DNA of 64,000 bases from JAICSD01 sp963836665 (GCA_963836665.1 CAWIKL010000001.1:1364001-1428000); one strand, 5' to 3'. Counted from the stretch's first letter, positions 25,452-34,558 are shown. Made by a program: numbers and translations. The notes: a model not told the origin generated them from the letters alone.

Positions 25452-25814
25452 GTGATCAGTCTCGCCGGCTTCACGCGGCGGCGCAAGGCGCTGGCGGCGG
25501 CATTCCTGCCGTACCTGCTGCTCTCTGTGTTCGTGGACTTCGTCCACCTCCACCACCTGATCACCGGACCAGCGGCGGTTTCGGCCTCCCTGCACGTCAC
25601 CGAGGGCAGCGGTGCCAGTTCCAAGCTGCCCGATACCTCGTGCGCCATCTGCCAGTGGGTGCGAGCCGGCAGCGGGGCACAGACCTCCGTTTCCACGCAT
25701 CACGCGCCGGCGTTGCTCGCCTCGGCGTTGATCGCGCGGTTGACCCTCGCTCCACCGCGTCCCGACCTCGGATCCGCCGATTTCCGCGGTCCTCCCCCCT
25801 CCTCCTCCCTCTAA
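25452..25814 (+). CDS. Small His/Cys protein at the head of the efflux operon
   Basis: 120 residues, family not identified. An N-terminal hydrophobic segment (about 14-30, LAAAFLPYLLLSVFVDF) runs into VHLHHL, then CAICQW in the middle and another His pair (STHHAP), ending in a Pro/Ser-rich tail. His and Cys clusters with a membrane segment would fit a periplasmic metal-binding helper, as in DUF2946-like proteins near copper genes, but similarity is only suggestive. GTG start; the TolC-like gene follows 115 nt downstream with its own Shine-Dalgarno. Confidence 0.55.
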   Translation: MISLAGFTRRRKALAAAFLPYLLLSVFVDFVHLHHLITGPAAVSASLHVTEGSGASSKLPDTSCAICQWVRAGSGAQTSVSTHHAPALLASALIARLTLAPPRPDLGSADFRGPPPSSSL

Positions 25815-25929
25815 ATCCGTTCGTTTTCCGGCAGCAGTGTTTTTTCGCCGCGCGGCCGCGCGCCGTGCGGGCAGTGCTCCATCGGGCGCGCCGAGCCGCC
25901 GGATCGGCCGTTCATCTGGGAGAGGATTC

Positions 25930-27213
25930 ATGCGCGCAGTGAGTGTCATCAGGCGTTGCGCCGCCGCGGTTCTCGTGACCGCAGCCCTGCCGTCCGCGGC
26001 GGGGGCGCAGCTGGCCGCGCCGCTCGCCCAGGTGTCGATGGACGATGCCGTGCGGCTGGCGCTGGCCCGCAACCAGGCGCTGCAGGCGCAGCGGCTGGCC
26101 ATCGACGCCTCGAGGGCCGACGAGGTCACGGCCGGCCTGAAACCGAACCTCGGCGTATCGTTCGGCGTCGCCGGGTTTACCCCGTTCACTCCCAGCTCCC
26201 TCAACGTGGACTTCCTGACCAACGGCGCCAGCTACTCCGCGTCGGCCAGTTATCTCTTCGAGCGTGGCGGGAAGCGTGAGAACCGGATCTCCGTCGCGCA
26301 GGCCACCACTGAGCAGACCGGCTTCACCGTTCGCGACGCGGAGCGCCAACTGCGCTTCCAGACGGAACAGGCGTTCATCGGCGTGCTCTTCGCCAAGTCG
26401 ACCCTGGAGCTGGCCCAGGAAAATCTCAAAAGTTTCACCGACGTCGTCGACGTCAACCGCCAGCGCGTCACTTCGGGCGATCTGGCAGAGGGGGACTTCT
26501 TGAAGATCGCGCTCCAGAAACTCCAGTTCGAGCAGGACGCCTCGGCGGCCGAGGTGGCCCTGGAGCAGGCGCGCGCCAACCTGCGGCAGCTGGTCGGATT
26601 CGAGACGGTCTCGGAGACCGTCGAGCCGATCGGCACTCTGGCCTACACCGGCCATGCGCTCAGGCTCGAGGATCTCAAGAGCCTGGCGCTGACGGCGCGC
26701 ACCGACCTGCAGGCGGCGCAGAGCGGCGTGGCTCTCGCGCAGAAATCGCTGGCGCTCGAGAAGAGCAACGCGGCGCGCGACATCACCGGCGACGTGGACT
26801 ACTCGCACACGGGACCGCAGAACGTTTTTGGTGTCAACGCCTCGTTCGACCTGCCGATCCACGACAGGAACCAGGGCAACATCGCGAAGGCCGAGGTCCA
26901 GGTCATCCAGTCTTCCGACACTCAGCTGGCGACGCGCTACGTCGTGCTCACCGACGTCGTCAACGCCTACTACGGCTGGCAGAGCAGTGAGAAGGTCGTG
27001 AAGCTCTACGAATCGGGCTATCTCGATCAGGCCAAACAGTCGCTCGACATCAGCCGCTACGTATTCCAGCGCGGCGCCGGCAGCCTACTGGATCTCCTCG
27101 ACGCCGAGCGTACGTATCGGGACACGGAGCTTGGCTACCGTCAGGCGCTCTCAAACTACATGACCAGCGTGGCGCAGCTCAATCTCGCGGTTGGCAGACA
27201 GGTGATTCCATGA
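25930..27213 (+). CDS. TolC/CusC-like outer-membrane efflux protein
   Basis: 427 residues, outer-membrane channel of a tripartite RND pump. Signal peptide MRAVSVIRRCAAAVLVTAALPSA (shorter quote: ends at AGAQ). Two OEP repeats: VSMDDAVRLALARNQALQAQR and, near the end, SRYVFQRGAGSLLDLLDAERTYRDTELGY-type helices (RGAGSLLDLLDAERTY). ATG 25930 was chosen for the GGAGAGG 5 nt upstream and the signal peptide; the open frame extends further up without either. Stop overlaps the adaptor start by 4 nt. Confidence 0.9.
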   Translation: MRAVSVIRRCAAAVLVTAALPSAAGAQLAAPLAQVSMDDAVRLALARNQALQAQRLAIDASRADEVTAGLKPNLGVSFGVAGFTPFTPSSLNVDFLTNGASYSASASYLFERGGKRENRISVAQATTEQTGFTVRDAERQLRFQTEQAFIGVLFAKSTLELAQENLKSFTDVVDVNRQRVTSGDLAEGDFLKIALQKLQFEQDASAAEVALEQARANLRQLVGFETVSETVEPIGTLAYTGHALRLEDLKSLALTARTDLQAAQSGVALAQKSLALEKSNAARDITGDVDYSHTGPQNVFGVNASFDLPIHDRNQGNIAKAEVQVIQSSDTQLATRYVVLTDVVNAYYGWQSSEKVVKLYESGYLDQAKQSLDISRYVFQRGAGSLLDLLDAERTYRDTELGYRQALSNYMTSVAQLNLAVGRQVIP

Positions 27214-28370
27214 CGAACTGGATACGCGGCTCGCTTCTCCCGATCCTCGCTGCCTGTGCGGCGTGCGGCGGCGGCGCTCACGAACCAACGCCGGCATCGA
27301 GCGCGGCTGCGGCCGCGCCGGGCGTCCCGGGCTACTTCACCGTCCCGGAGGAGCAACTGGCGCACATCGAGGTAGCGCCGGCGCGCCGGACCGCCTTCGC
27401 AACCGAGATCAAGACGACCGGCACCGTCGACTGGGACAACGACCACACGTCGCAGGCGATCACCCAGGTCAGCGGGCCGATCACGCGGATCCTCTACGAC
27501 ACCGGCGTGCACGTGACGCAGGGGCAGCCGCTGCTCTACGTCACCAGCGCCGACATCACCGGGGCGTTCTCGACCTATCGCAAGGCGCGCAACCGGCTGG
27601 CGCTGGCCAAGCAGAACCTCGACCGCAACAAGGATCTGCTCGATCACAAGGCGATTGCGCCGCGCGATTTCGAGCAGGTGCAGGCCGACTACAACGACGC
27701 CGACACCGACGTGGAAACCGCGCTGGAGGCGCTGAAGATTCTCGGCGTGTCCGAAAAAGAAGCGGCCGACGCCGAGCTGCAGACCAGGACGGTGCGTCCC
27801 GAGCTACCGATGCGCGCGCCGATCACCGGGACGATCGTGCAGAAGCTGGTCAATCCCGGACAGGTCATCCAGGCGGGATCGACGACCGCCTTTGTGATCA
27901 GCAACGTCGAGACCGTCTGGGTGCAGGCGCACGTCTATGAGAAGGACCTGCGCAGCCTGCGGGTCGGCGACGCCGCCGACGTCAAGAGCAGCGTCTTTAC
28001 CGACGTCTTCGCCGGCCGGGTCGGTTACATCGGGAGCATGCTCGATCCGGCGACGCGGACCACGCCGGTGCGCATCGTCACGACCAACCCGAACGGCTTC
28101 CTCAAGAAGGACCAGTTCGTCGACGTCACAATCCGCGACAAGGCGACGCACGACGCGCTGGTCGTCCCCACCCCGGCGATCCTCTACGACGCTGAGAACC
28201 TGCCGTTCGTCTACGTGCGGGTCGAGACCGGCAAGTTCGCGCAGCGGCAGGTGACGCTCGGGACGCAGCAGAACGGCCAGACGGAAATCACGCAGGGCGT
28301 CAAGGATGGCGATCCGGTCGTGACGCAGGGCAGCCTGTTCCTGCAATTCGCCAACACCTACAAGGACTGA
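27210..28370 (+). CDS. RND efflux periplasmic adaptor lipoprotein (CzcB/CusB-like)
   Basis: 386 residues, membrane-fusion subunit bridging pump and outer-membrane channel. The leader RGSLLPILAACAAC has a lipobox (LAAC), so it is probably lipid-anchored. Barrel-sandwich hybrid halves are seen at ITRILYDTGVHVTQGQPLLYV and MRAPITGTIVQKLVNPGQ, separated by an alpha-hairpin (about 115-185); a beta-barrel with VWVQAHVYEKDLRSLRVG follows. No His/Met-rich N-terminal metal site is obvious. Six nt before the pump gene. Confidence 0.9.
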   Translation: MTNWIRGSLLPILAACAACGGGAHEPTPASSAAAAAPGVPGYFTVPEEQLAHIEVAPARRTAFATEIKTTGTVDWDNDHTSQAITQVSGPITRILYDTGVHVTQGQPLLYVTSADITGAFSTYRKARNRLALAKQNLDRNKDLLDHKAIAPRDFEQVQADYNDADTDVETALEALKILGVSEKEAADAELQTRTVRPELPMRAPITGTIVQKLVNPGQVIQAGSTTAFVISNVETVWVQAHVYEKDLRSLRVGDAADVKSSVFTDVFAGRVGYIGSMLDPATRTTPVRIVTTNPNGFLKKDQFVDVTIRDKATHDALVVPTPAILYDAENLPFVYVRVETGKFAQRQVTLGTQQNGQTEITQGVKDGDPVVTQGSLFLQFANTYKD

Positions 28371-28376
28371 GCGCCG

Positions 28377-31300
28377 ATGATCGATCGTCTCGTTTCATTC
28401 GCGCTGTCGCAGCGGTTCATCATCCTCGTGCTGATGCTCGGCTTGTCGATCTGGGGTGTGGTGTCGTTCGGCCGCCTGCCGATCGACGCCTATCCCGATC
28501 TGGCGCCGCCGCGCGTGCAGATCGTCAGCCAGTGGCCGGGGCATGCCGCCGAGGAAGTCGAGCGGCTGATCACCATCCCGCTGGAAGTGGAGATGAACGG
28601 GATCCCGAAGCTCGACGCGCTCCGCTCGATCTCGCTCTACGGGCTGTCGTCGATCACGATGAACTTCGCCTACGACACCGACCCGTACTTTGCTCGCGCG
28701 CAAGCGTTCGAGCGGATCCCCGACGCGACCGTGCCGTCGGGCGTGACGCCGGGGATGTCGCCGCTCTTCTCGCCGAGCGGCCTGATCTACCGCTACGTGC
28801 TGCAGAGCCCGGACCGCTCGACGCAGGATCTCAAGATCATCAACGACTGGGTCCTGAACCGGAAATACCGCTCGATCCAGGGGGTCGCCGACCTGTCCGG
28901 CCTCGGCGGCACGACCATGCAGTACCAGGTGCTGCTGGATCCGTCGCGGCTGTTCGCCTACGGCGTCACGGTGCAGCAGATCACCGATCAGCTCGCCGCC
29001 AACAACGCCAACGCCGGCGGCGGCTTCTATTCGCAGGGCGGCCAGTTCTTCTACGTGCGCGGCCTGGGGCTGGTCAAGGATCTCTCCGACATCGGCAACA
29101 TCGTGGTGGCGACGCACAGCGGGATTCCGGTCTACATCAAGGACGTCGGCGAGGTGACGATCGGTCACGCGCCGCGGCTGGGGGAGTTTGGCTACATGCG
29201 GCAGCCCGACGCGGTCGAGGGCGTCGTGCTGATGCGGACCGGCGAGCAGGCGCAAAACGTCCTGAAAGACGTCCAGGCCATGACCGACATGCTGAACCGA
29301 ACGGCGTTGCCGCCCGACGTCAAGATCGTGCCCTACTACGATCGCACCGACCTGATTCACGAGACGACGCGAACGGTCGAGAAGAACTTGATCCGCGGGA
29401 TGGTGCTGGTGCTGGTCGTGCTCGGGATCATGCTGTTCAGCGTGCGCACGGCGCTGATCGTGGCGGTGACGATCCCCTTCGCGCTGCTCTTTTCGTTCAT
29501 CTGCCTGGACTGGGCCAACATCCCGGCCAACCTGCTGTCGATCGGTGCGATCGACTTCGGGATGATCGTCGACGGCGCCGTGGTCATGGTCGAGAACATC
29601 TTCCGCGAGCTGGCGGCGCGGCGCGACAACGCCAACGTGACCGAGGTGATCCGCCACGCGGCGCACGACGTCGAGCGGCCGATCTTCTATGCCATCGCGG
29701 TGATCATCGCCGGCTACCTGCCGATCTACGTCCTGACCGGGCCGTCCGGGCGGCTATTCCGGCCGATGGCCGACACCATGTCGTTTGCCCTGGCCGGCGC
29801 GCTCCTGTGCACGCTGACGCTGCTGCCGGTGCTGTGCGCGTTCTTCCTGCGCAAGGGGATCAAGGAACCGGAGGTGCCACTCTACAAGTCGGTCGAGCGC
29901 GCCTACGACCGGTTGCTCGCCGCCTGCCTGCGCCGCCGCGGCCTCACGGTGACGGTCTGCGTCCTCATGTTCGTGGCCTCGCTGGCGCTCCTTCCCTTCA
30001 TTGGCGCCGAGTTCATGCCGCATCTCGACGAAGGCTCGCTGTGGATCCGCGCGACGATGCCCTACACGATTTCGTTCGAGGAGGCGTCGAAACTCGGGCC
30101 GCAGGTGCGCGAGGCGCTGCTCAGCTTTCCCCAGATCACCACGGTCGCCAACGAGCTCGGGCGCGATGACGGGGGCACCGACCCGATCGGCTTCTTCAAC
30201 GACGAGTACTTCGTCGGACTGAAGCCATACGACGACTCGGCGTGGCGCGGCGGCATCCGCTCGAAGGACGAGCTGGTGGCGGCGATTCAGAAGAAGCTCG
30301 ACACCTTCCCCGGGATCATCTTCAACTTCACGCAGCCGGCCGAGGATGCGGTCGACGAGGCCTCAACCGGCCTGAAGAGCTCGCTGGCGGTGAAAATCTT
30401 CGGCCCGGACCTCGAGACGCTCGAGAGCAAGGCCGACGCGGCGCGGCGGACTCTATCAACCGTGCCGGGCATTACCGACATCACGCTGGTGCGCGAGCTC
30501 GGCCAGCCGAGCCTGATCATCGAACCCGACCGCGCCCGCATCGCGCAGTACGGGCTGAACGTCGCCGACGTCAACACGCTGATCGAGACGGCGATCGGCG
30601 GCACCGCGGCAACGCAAGTGATCCAGGGGGAGCGTGAGTTCGACCTAGTCGTCCGCCTCAAGGAGCCGTTCCGCCAGAACATGGACGCGATCAAGAACCT
30701 GCTGATCGCGACGCCCGACGGCCAGCACCTCCCGCTCAGCCAGTTCGCGGCCATCCGCGTCGAGCAGGGGGCTTCGTTCATCTACCGCGAGAGTAATTCG
30801 CGCTTCATCGGCATCCAGTTCAGCGTCGAGAACCGCGACCTAGCCAGCGCCGTGCAGGACGCGAGAGACAAAGTGGCGGCGGCGGTGCCGCTGCCGCTCG
30901 GCTACACCTACGACTGGGGCGGTGAATACAAGGACTACCTGGCGGCGCGTGCCCAGATGCTGATCATCGTACCGCTGACGGTCGTCCTGATCCTGCTCAT
31001 CCTGTTCGCGCTCTATGGCAACCTGAAATTTCCTCTGATCATCGTCTTCAGCGTCCTGGTGACCGTGCCGGTGGGGGGCCTGCTGGCGCTCAAGCTGACG
31101 GGCACGCATTTCAGTGTGTCGTCCGGTTTCGGTTTCGTCGCGCTGATGGGAGTCGCGGTGCAGACGAGCGTCATCCTCTACTCGTTCATCAACAAGCTGC
31201 GTCTCGAAGGGAAAGACGTCGTGACCGCCACCCACGAGGCGTCGCTGCTGCGGCTGCGGCCGATTCTGATGACGGCGCTGGTGGCGTGCATCGGCCTACT

Positions 31301-31457
31301 GCCGGCGGCGATTTCGACCGGCATCGGCAGCGACTCGCAGCGGCCGTTCGCGATCGTCATCGTCGGCGGCTTGATTTCGCGGCTGGCGATGTCGATTTTC
31401 CTGGCGCCGGTGCTCTACAGCCTGGTCGCTGCCAAAGACGACGTGCTGAAAGTGTGA
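28377..31457 (+). CDS. Heavy-metal efflux RND pump (CzcA/CusA family)
   Basis: 1026 residues, the inner-membrane proton/metal antiporter. Twelve membrane helices in the RND pattern; TM1 is followed by LPIDAYPDLAPPRVQI and EVERLITIPLEVEMNG, typical of the HME subfamily. TM4 reads SIGAIDFGMIVDGAVVMVEN, the DFG..VDGAVVMVEN signature of divalent-cation (Co/Zn/Cd/Ni) pumps rather than the A..DAA version common in CusA. Porter segments GAEFMPHLDEGSLWIRATMP and DWGGEYKDYLAARAQM are intact. The exact metal is undetermined; divalent cations are favoured. Confidence 0.93.
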   Translation: MIDRLVSFALSQRFIILVLMLGLSIWGVVSFGRLPIDAYPDLAPPRVQIVSQWPGHAAEEVERLITIPLEVEMNGIPKLDALRSISLYGLSSITMNFAYDTDPYFARAQAFERIPDATVPSGVTPGMSPLFSPSGLIYRYVLQSPDRSTQDLKIINDWVLNRKYRSIQGVADLSGLGGTTMQYQVLLDPSRLFAYGVTVQQITDQLAANNANAGGGFYSQGGQFFYVRGLGLVKDLSDIGNIVVATHSGIPVYIKDVGEVTIGHAPRLGEFGYMRQPDAVEGVVLMRTGEQAQNVLKDVQAMTDMLNRTALPPDVKIVPYYDRTDLIHETTRTVEKNLIRGMVLVLVVLGIMLFSVRTALIVAVTIPFALLFSFICLDWANIPANLLSIGAIDFGMIVDGAVVMVENIFRELAARRDNANVTEVIRHAAHDVERPIFYAIAVIIAGYLPIYVLTGPSGRLFRPMADTMSFALAGALLCTLTLLPVLCAFFLRKGIKEPEVPLYKSVERAYDRLLAACLRRRGLTVTVCVLMFVASLALLPFIGAEFMPHLDEGSLWIRATMPYTISFEEASKLGPQVREALLSFPQITTVANELGRDDGGTDPIGFFNDEYFVGLKPYDDSAWRGGIRSKDELVAAIQKKLDTFPGIIFNFTQPAEDAVDEASTGLKSSLAVKIFGPDLETLESKADAARRTLSTVPGITDITLVRELGQPSLIIEPDRARIAQYGLNVADVNTLIETAIGGTAATQVIQGEREFDLVVRLKEPFRQNMDAIKNLLIATPDGQHLPLSQFAAIRVEQGASFIYRESNSRFIGIQFSVENRDLASAVQDARDKVAAAVPLPLGYTYDWGGEYKDYLAARAQMLIIVPLTVVLILLILFALYGNLKFPLIIVFSVLVTVPVGGLLALKLTGTHFSVSSGFGFVALMGVAVQTSVILYSFINKLRLEGKDVVTATHEASLLRLRPILMTALVACIGLLPAAISTGIGSDSQRPFAIVIVGGLISRLAMSIFLAPVLYSLVAAKDDVLKV

Positions 31458-31473
31458 TCCTCACTCACTCCGT

Positions 31474-31992
31474 TCACGCGCTGGCATGCGTGAACGGGTT
31501 CTCGTCGGCGCTGCGGCCGTAGACCACCGGCACGGGGATCTCGAGGAGCCGCAGGTAGACCACCAGCTCGCCGCGATGGTGGATCCAGTGGTTGAACAGC
31601 ATCGTGCGCAGCATCTCGAGGCGCGGAACGGTGAAAATCTCGCGGTCGCCGAAGCTCAGTCGCCACGGCGCGCTGGCGGCGGCCTCGTCGAGCCTCGACA
31701 GCACATCCTTGGCGGTCGCGAGCGACGAATCGAGCGTGGCGAGGATTGCGTCGCGGCTCTCGCCGGGCGCCGGCTCGGTGCTGCGGGTCGAGACGTCGAA
31801 TGCGTCGAGCTGCGACATGCGCGCGACTCCCCCGGGAATGGTCGCAACGTGGTTGGCGAGCTGCGCGAGCGACATCGACTTGGGATGCGGCCTCCAGCCG
31901 AGGCGGTCGTCGGGAATGCGCTCCAGCATGCGACGGGTGGCCGGGGTCTCCTTGTCGAGTTCGGCGATCAGGGCGCGAGCGGCTGGCAGCAT
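31474..31992 (-). CDS. DinB-family metal-binding four-helix protein
   Basis: 172 residues. Three-His site of the DinB/YfiT fold: NHVAT (His about 48) and NHWIHHRGEL (two His about 134-138). Family members include thiol-dependent transferases and proteins of unknown role. AAGGAG lies 5-6 nt before ATG 31992. Divergent from an HxlR regulator with 97 nt between starts containing shared GTCACTTG repeats, so it is probably under HxlR control. Confidence 0.88.
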   Translation of the reverse strand: MLPAARALIAELDKETPATRRMLERIPDDRLGWRPHPKSMSLAQLANHVATIPGGVARMSQLDAFDVSTRSTEPAPGESRDAILATLDSSLATAKDVLSRLDEAAASAPWRLSFGDREIFTVPRLEMLRTMLFNHWIHHRGELVVYLRLLEIPVPVVYGRSADENPFTHASA

Positions 31993-32017
31993 CGACGGCT
32001 CCTTTTCTTTTCAGGTC

Positions 32018-32089
32018 GTCACTTGTTCAGCGGCGTCACTTGCGAATCGCAACAGACTATAGCGATGTCGCTTTTATAATGCAAGTGAC
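32018..32089. promoter_or_regulatory. Repeated GTCACTTG sites in the DinB/HxlR divergent region
   Basis: GTCACTTG occurs at 32018-32025 and 32035-32042, and its complement CAAGTGAC at 32082-32089; GTCACTTGC/GCAAGTGAC form a perfect 9-bp inverted pair (32035-32043, 32081-32089). The right copy lies between the HxlR -10 and its ATG. Likely operators for the HxlR protein. Confidence 0.5.
32075..32080 (+). promoter_or_regulatory. -10 element of the HxlR gene
   Basis: Consensus TATAAT, 9 nt before ATG 32090; little or no 5' leader is possible. Confidence 0.55.
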
Positions 32090-32482
32090 ATGGGATACAC
32101 TGCCCCGTCCATGGCGCCGCCCCTCCGGTCCCGCTGCCCCATCGCGGGCGCGCTCGACATCCTCGGCGATAGCTGGACGCTCCTCGTGCTGCGCGACCTG
32201 CTCTTCTACGACAAGCACCGCTTCGCCGACTTTCTGAACTCGCCCGAAGGGATCTCGACCAACATTCTCGCGGAGCGCCTGAAGCGGCTCGAAGCATGTG
32301 GGCTCGTCGAGCGGCGGCCCTACCAGGATCGGCCGCCGCGCGACGAGTACTACGTGACGCAGCGGGGCCACGACCTCCTGCCGGTGCTGCGCGAATTGAT
32401 CGCCTGGGGTCAGCGCCACATCCCGGGTGTGGCGCAGAAGCCGCCGGCCAAGGTCACGATCGCGCCGCGGCCGGCGCGCTGA
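32090..32482 (+). CDS. HxlR-family transcriptional regulator
   Basis: 130 residues, one winged-helix domain: CPIAGALDILGDSWTLLVLRDLLF (cited in part) is the HxlR opening with the single Cys typical of redox- or ligand-sensing members; FADFLNSPEGISTNILAERLKRLE is the recognition helix region and the wing is RRPYQDRPPRDEYYVT. Binds as a dimer, commonly to sites near its own promoter. The DinB gene is the obvious target. Confidence 0.93.
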   Translation: MGYTAPSMAPPLRSRCPIAGALDILGDSWTLLVLRDLLFYDKHRFADFLNSPEGISTNILAERLKRLEACGLVERRPYQDRPPRDEYYVTQRGHDLLPVLRELIAWGQRHIPGVAQKPPAKVTIAPRPAR

Positions 32483-32497
32483 GGAACATTTCGTCAC

Positions 32498-32544
32498 CCG
32501 AGGGACGTGGCCCTTCGGACTCCCCGACAGCCTCTCTCGCTCGC
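32498..32544 (+). repeat. Dispersed palindromic (REP-like) repeat, copy B
   Basis: Matches copy A (7443-7489) at about 40 of 47 positions, same orientation. Starts with CCGAGGG/CCCTTCGG stem (one G-T pair), then CGGACTCC, ACAGCCTC and CTCGCTCGC. Lies just after the HxlR stop, between convergent genes. Confidence 0.6.
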
Positions 32545-32593
32545 GCGGCACGGAGCGCATCCGCTATTTCTGAGGTCGGTCAGGCCGCGCTAC

Positions 32594-33265
32594 TCAGCGG
32601 CCTGCGTCCCACCAGTTCGACAGCGCCGCCTGGTTGGCGCGCGGACGGTCCGCGTAATGCGAGGTGTCGTTGAAGAGCATCAGCCGGGCGCGCACGGGAT
32701 CCTTGAAATCGACGACGTTGAGGCAGGCCGGCGACTGATCGAGCCGGTCGCGGTAGCCGCGCGCGTCGAAGCCGAGCAGGCTGCTCAGAATCAAACGCAG
32801 CGTCGCCTTGTGCGACACGACGATGACCTGGCCGCCGGCGTGGGCGGTGACGATTCCGCGGACAACCGGGAGCGCCCGGGCGAGCACGGCGACGCCGGAC
32901 TCACCGCCTTCGGGGGCGAAGGTGAAGGGGTCCTCGCTCCACGCGGCGTACTCGGCGGCAAACTGCCGTTCGACGTCGCCGCGCTTCATCCCTTCCCAGT
33001 GGCCATGCCCAATCTCCTGCAGACCGTCGCGGACGATCGGCTCGAGCTGGCAGTGGCTGGCAATGATGCGCGCCGTCTCGAGCGCGCGCGAGAGCGGGCT
33101 CGCGTAGATGGCGGCCAGCGGCAACTTCGCCAGCCGCTCGCCGAGGCGCGCCGCCTGCCAGCGTCCTTCGTCGGAGAGCTCGGCGCCGCTCGAGCCCGAG
33201 AAACGGTCCTCTTCGGTGGCGGTGGTCGCGCCGTGGCGGACGAACAGCAGTCGAGTGACGGCCAT
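32594..33265 (-). CDS. Histidine phosphatase (phosphoglycerate-mutase-like)
   Basis: 223 residues. LLFVRHGATTATEEDRFSG carries the catalytic RHG; YASPLSRALETARII the second Arg; EIGHGHWEGMKRGDVE the acidic catalytic segment; VIVVSHKATLRLILSSLLG the second His. These match the cofactor-independent-style broad phosphatases (CobC/PhoE/GpmB group); substrate unknown. Start ATG 33265 with TACACT seven bases upstream (33273-33278); the open frame extends upstream only antisense to the next gene. Distinct from the SixA at 6929. Confidence 0.88.
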   Translation of the reverse strand: MAVTRLLFVRHGATTATEEDRFSGSSGAELSDEGRWQAARLGERLAKLPLAAIYASPLSRALETARIIASHCQLEPIVRDGLQEIGHGHWEGMKRGDVERQFAAEYAAWSEDPFTFAPEGGESGVAVLARALPVVRGIVTAHAGGQVIVVSHKATLRLILSSLLGFDARGYRDRLDQSPACLNVVDFKDPVRARLMLFNDTSHYADRPRANQAALSNWWDAGR

Positions 33266-33272
33266 GGCGCCG

Positions 33273-33278
33273 AGTGTA
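33273..33278 (-). promoter_or_regulatory. -10 element of leaderless promoter for the histidine phosphatase
   Basis: Minus-strand TACACT, 7 nt, ATG 33265. Confidence 0.35.
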
Positions 33279-33301
33279 CGACGTAAGATCGAATTCTCCG
33301 A

Positions 33302-34549
33302 ATGTGGACCGCCTTGATCGCCGTCGCGACGCTGCCAATCGCGCTCTTTCCCGCTCGGGAGGTCAGCGGCACGTCGTGGGCACCCGATTCCGGCGCGGCG
33401 TATGGCATCCACCGGCGCGCGGGTGCGTGGGATCTGATGCTGCACGGCAACGCCTTCGTGCAGTTCATTTACGAGCCTCCTGCCAACGTCCACCGTACCG
33501 GTGGTCCGCAGACGACGCAGACCACGAGCGTCAACTGGGGCATGCTGATGGCCCGACGCCGCACCGGCGAGGGACGCTTCGGCGTCGACGTCATGCTCAG
33601 TCTCGAGCCCTGGACCGTCCCGGTGTGCGGCACGCTCAACTATTTCCAGACCGGCGAGATGTGCGGCGGCGACACGATTCACGATCGCCAGCACCCGCAC
33701 GATCTCTTCATGGAGCTCGCCGCGCAGTACGACCGGCCGCTCGGCAGCGCCGCGCGCTGGCAGATCTACGGCGGCGTGTCAGGCGAACCGGCGCTCGGAC
33801 CGCCGGCGTTTCCGCATCGCCTTTCGGCTCTCGACAACCCGATCGCGCCGATCACGCACCACTGGCTCGATTCAACCCACATCAGTTTCGGCGTCGTCAC
33901 CGGCGCCATCTTCACAGAGAAATGGAAGGTCGACGCATCGGTCTTCAACGGACGCGAACCCGACGACGATCGAAAAGATATCGACCTCGGACCGCTCGAT
34001 TCCGTATCCGGGCGCGTGACCTGGCTGCCGACGCCGCAGCTCGCGCTACAGGTTTCGGCCGGCCATCTCACCGACGCCGAGCAGCAATTCACGCCGTATC
34101 CACGCCAGAGTGACGCGCGGGTCACCGCCTCGGCGCTCTACCAGCGCACGCTCGGTTCCGGCTGGTGGGCATCGACCGTGGCCTACGGCCTCAACGGTGC
34201 TCACGTGCTGGTGCCTGGTGTACTCAACGCTTTCCGCTATTCAAGTGCGGTGCTGGCCGAAAGCACGCTGATGCTGAACGAACGTCACAGCGTGTTCGGC
34301 CGATTCGAGCTCGCCGGCAAGCTGGCGCACGACCTGCACCTGGACACCGACCCGCTCGCCGTGCTGCCGGTCGCAAAGCTGCAGGCTGGCTACGTGTGGC
34401 ATTTCAAGATGGGACCTTCCGCCGTCGGGCTTGGGGTCTCGCCGTCGGTCAGCCGGGTACCGCCGGCGCTGATCGCCCGGTATTACGGCAGCTACGCGAA
34501 GGGGCTGGACGTGTTCTTGGTCATCCGGCCGCCGCGGCACGTGATGTGA
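33302..34549 (+). CDS. Outer-membrane-type beta-barrel protein, unknown
   Basis: 415 residues. A short hydrophobic start (MWTALIAVATLPIALFPA) suggests export; the rest alternates polar and aromatic residues as in barrels (AWDLMLHGNAFVQFIY, DVMLSLEPWTVP, HISFGVVTGAIFTEKWKVDA, GLDVFLVIRPP). A distinctive His/Asp-rich stretch GGDTIHDRQHPHDLFMELAAQ may bind metal. I do not know the family; similar proteins are remembered near metal-resistance genes, which fits the RND operon 2 kb upstream but proves nothing. Diverges from the histidine phosphatase (36 nt between starts). Confidence 0.7.
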   Translation: MWTALIAVATLPIALFPAREVSGTSWAPDSGAAYGIHRRAGAWDLMLHGNAFVQFIYEPPANVHRTGGPQTTQTTSVNWGMLMARRRTGEGRFGVDVMLSLEPWTVPVCGTLNYFQTGEMCGGDTIHDRQHPHDLFMELAAQYDRPLGSAARWQIYGGVSGEPALGPPAFPHRLSALDNPIAPITHHWLDSTHISFGVVTGAIFTEKWKVDASVFNGREPDDDRKDIDLGPLDSVSGRVTWLPTPQLALQVSAGHLTDAEQQFTPYPRQSDARVTASALYQRTLGSGWWASTVAYGLNGAHVLVPGVLNAFRYSSAVLAESTLMLNERHSVFGRFELAGKLAHDLHLDTDPLAVLPVAKLQAGYVWHFKMGPSAVGLGVSPSVSRVPPALIARYYGSYAKGLDVFLVIRPPRHVM

Positions 34550-34558
34550 GGCTGCCGC

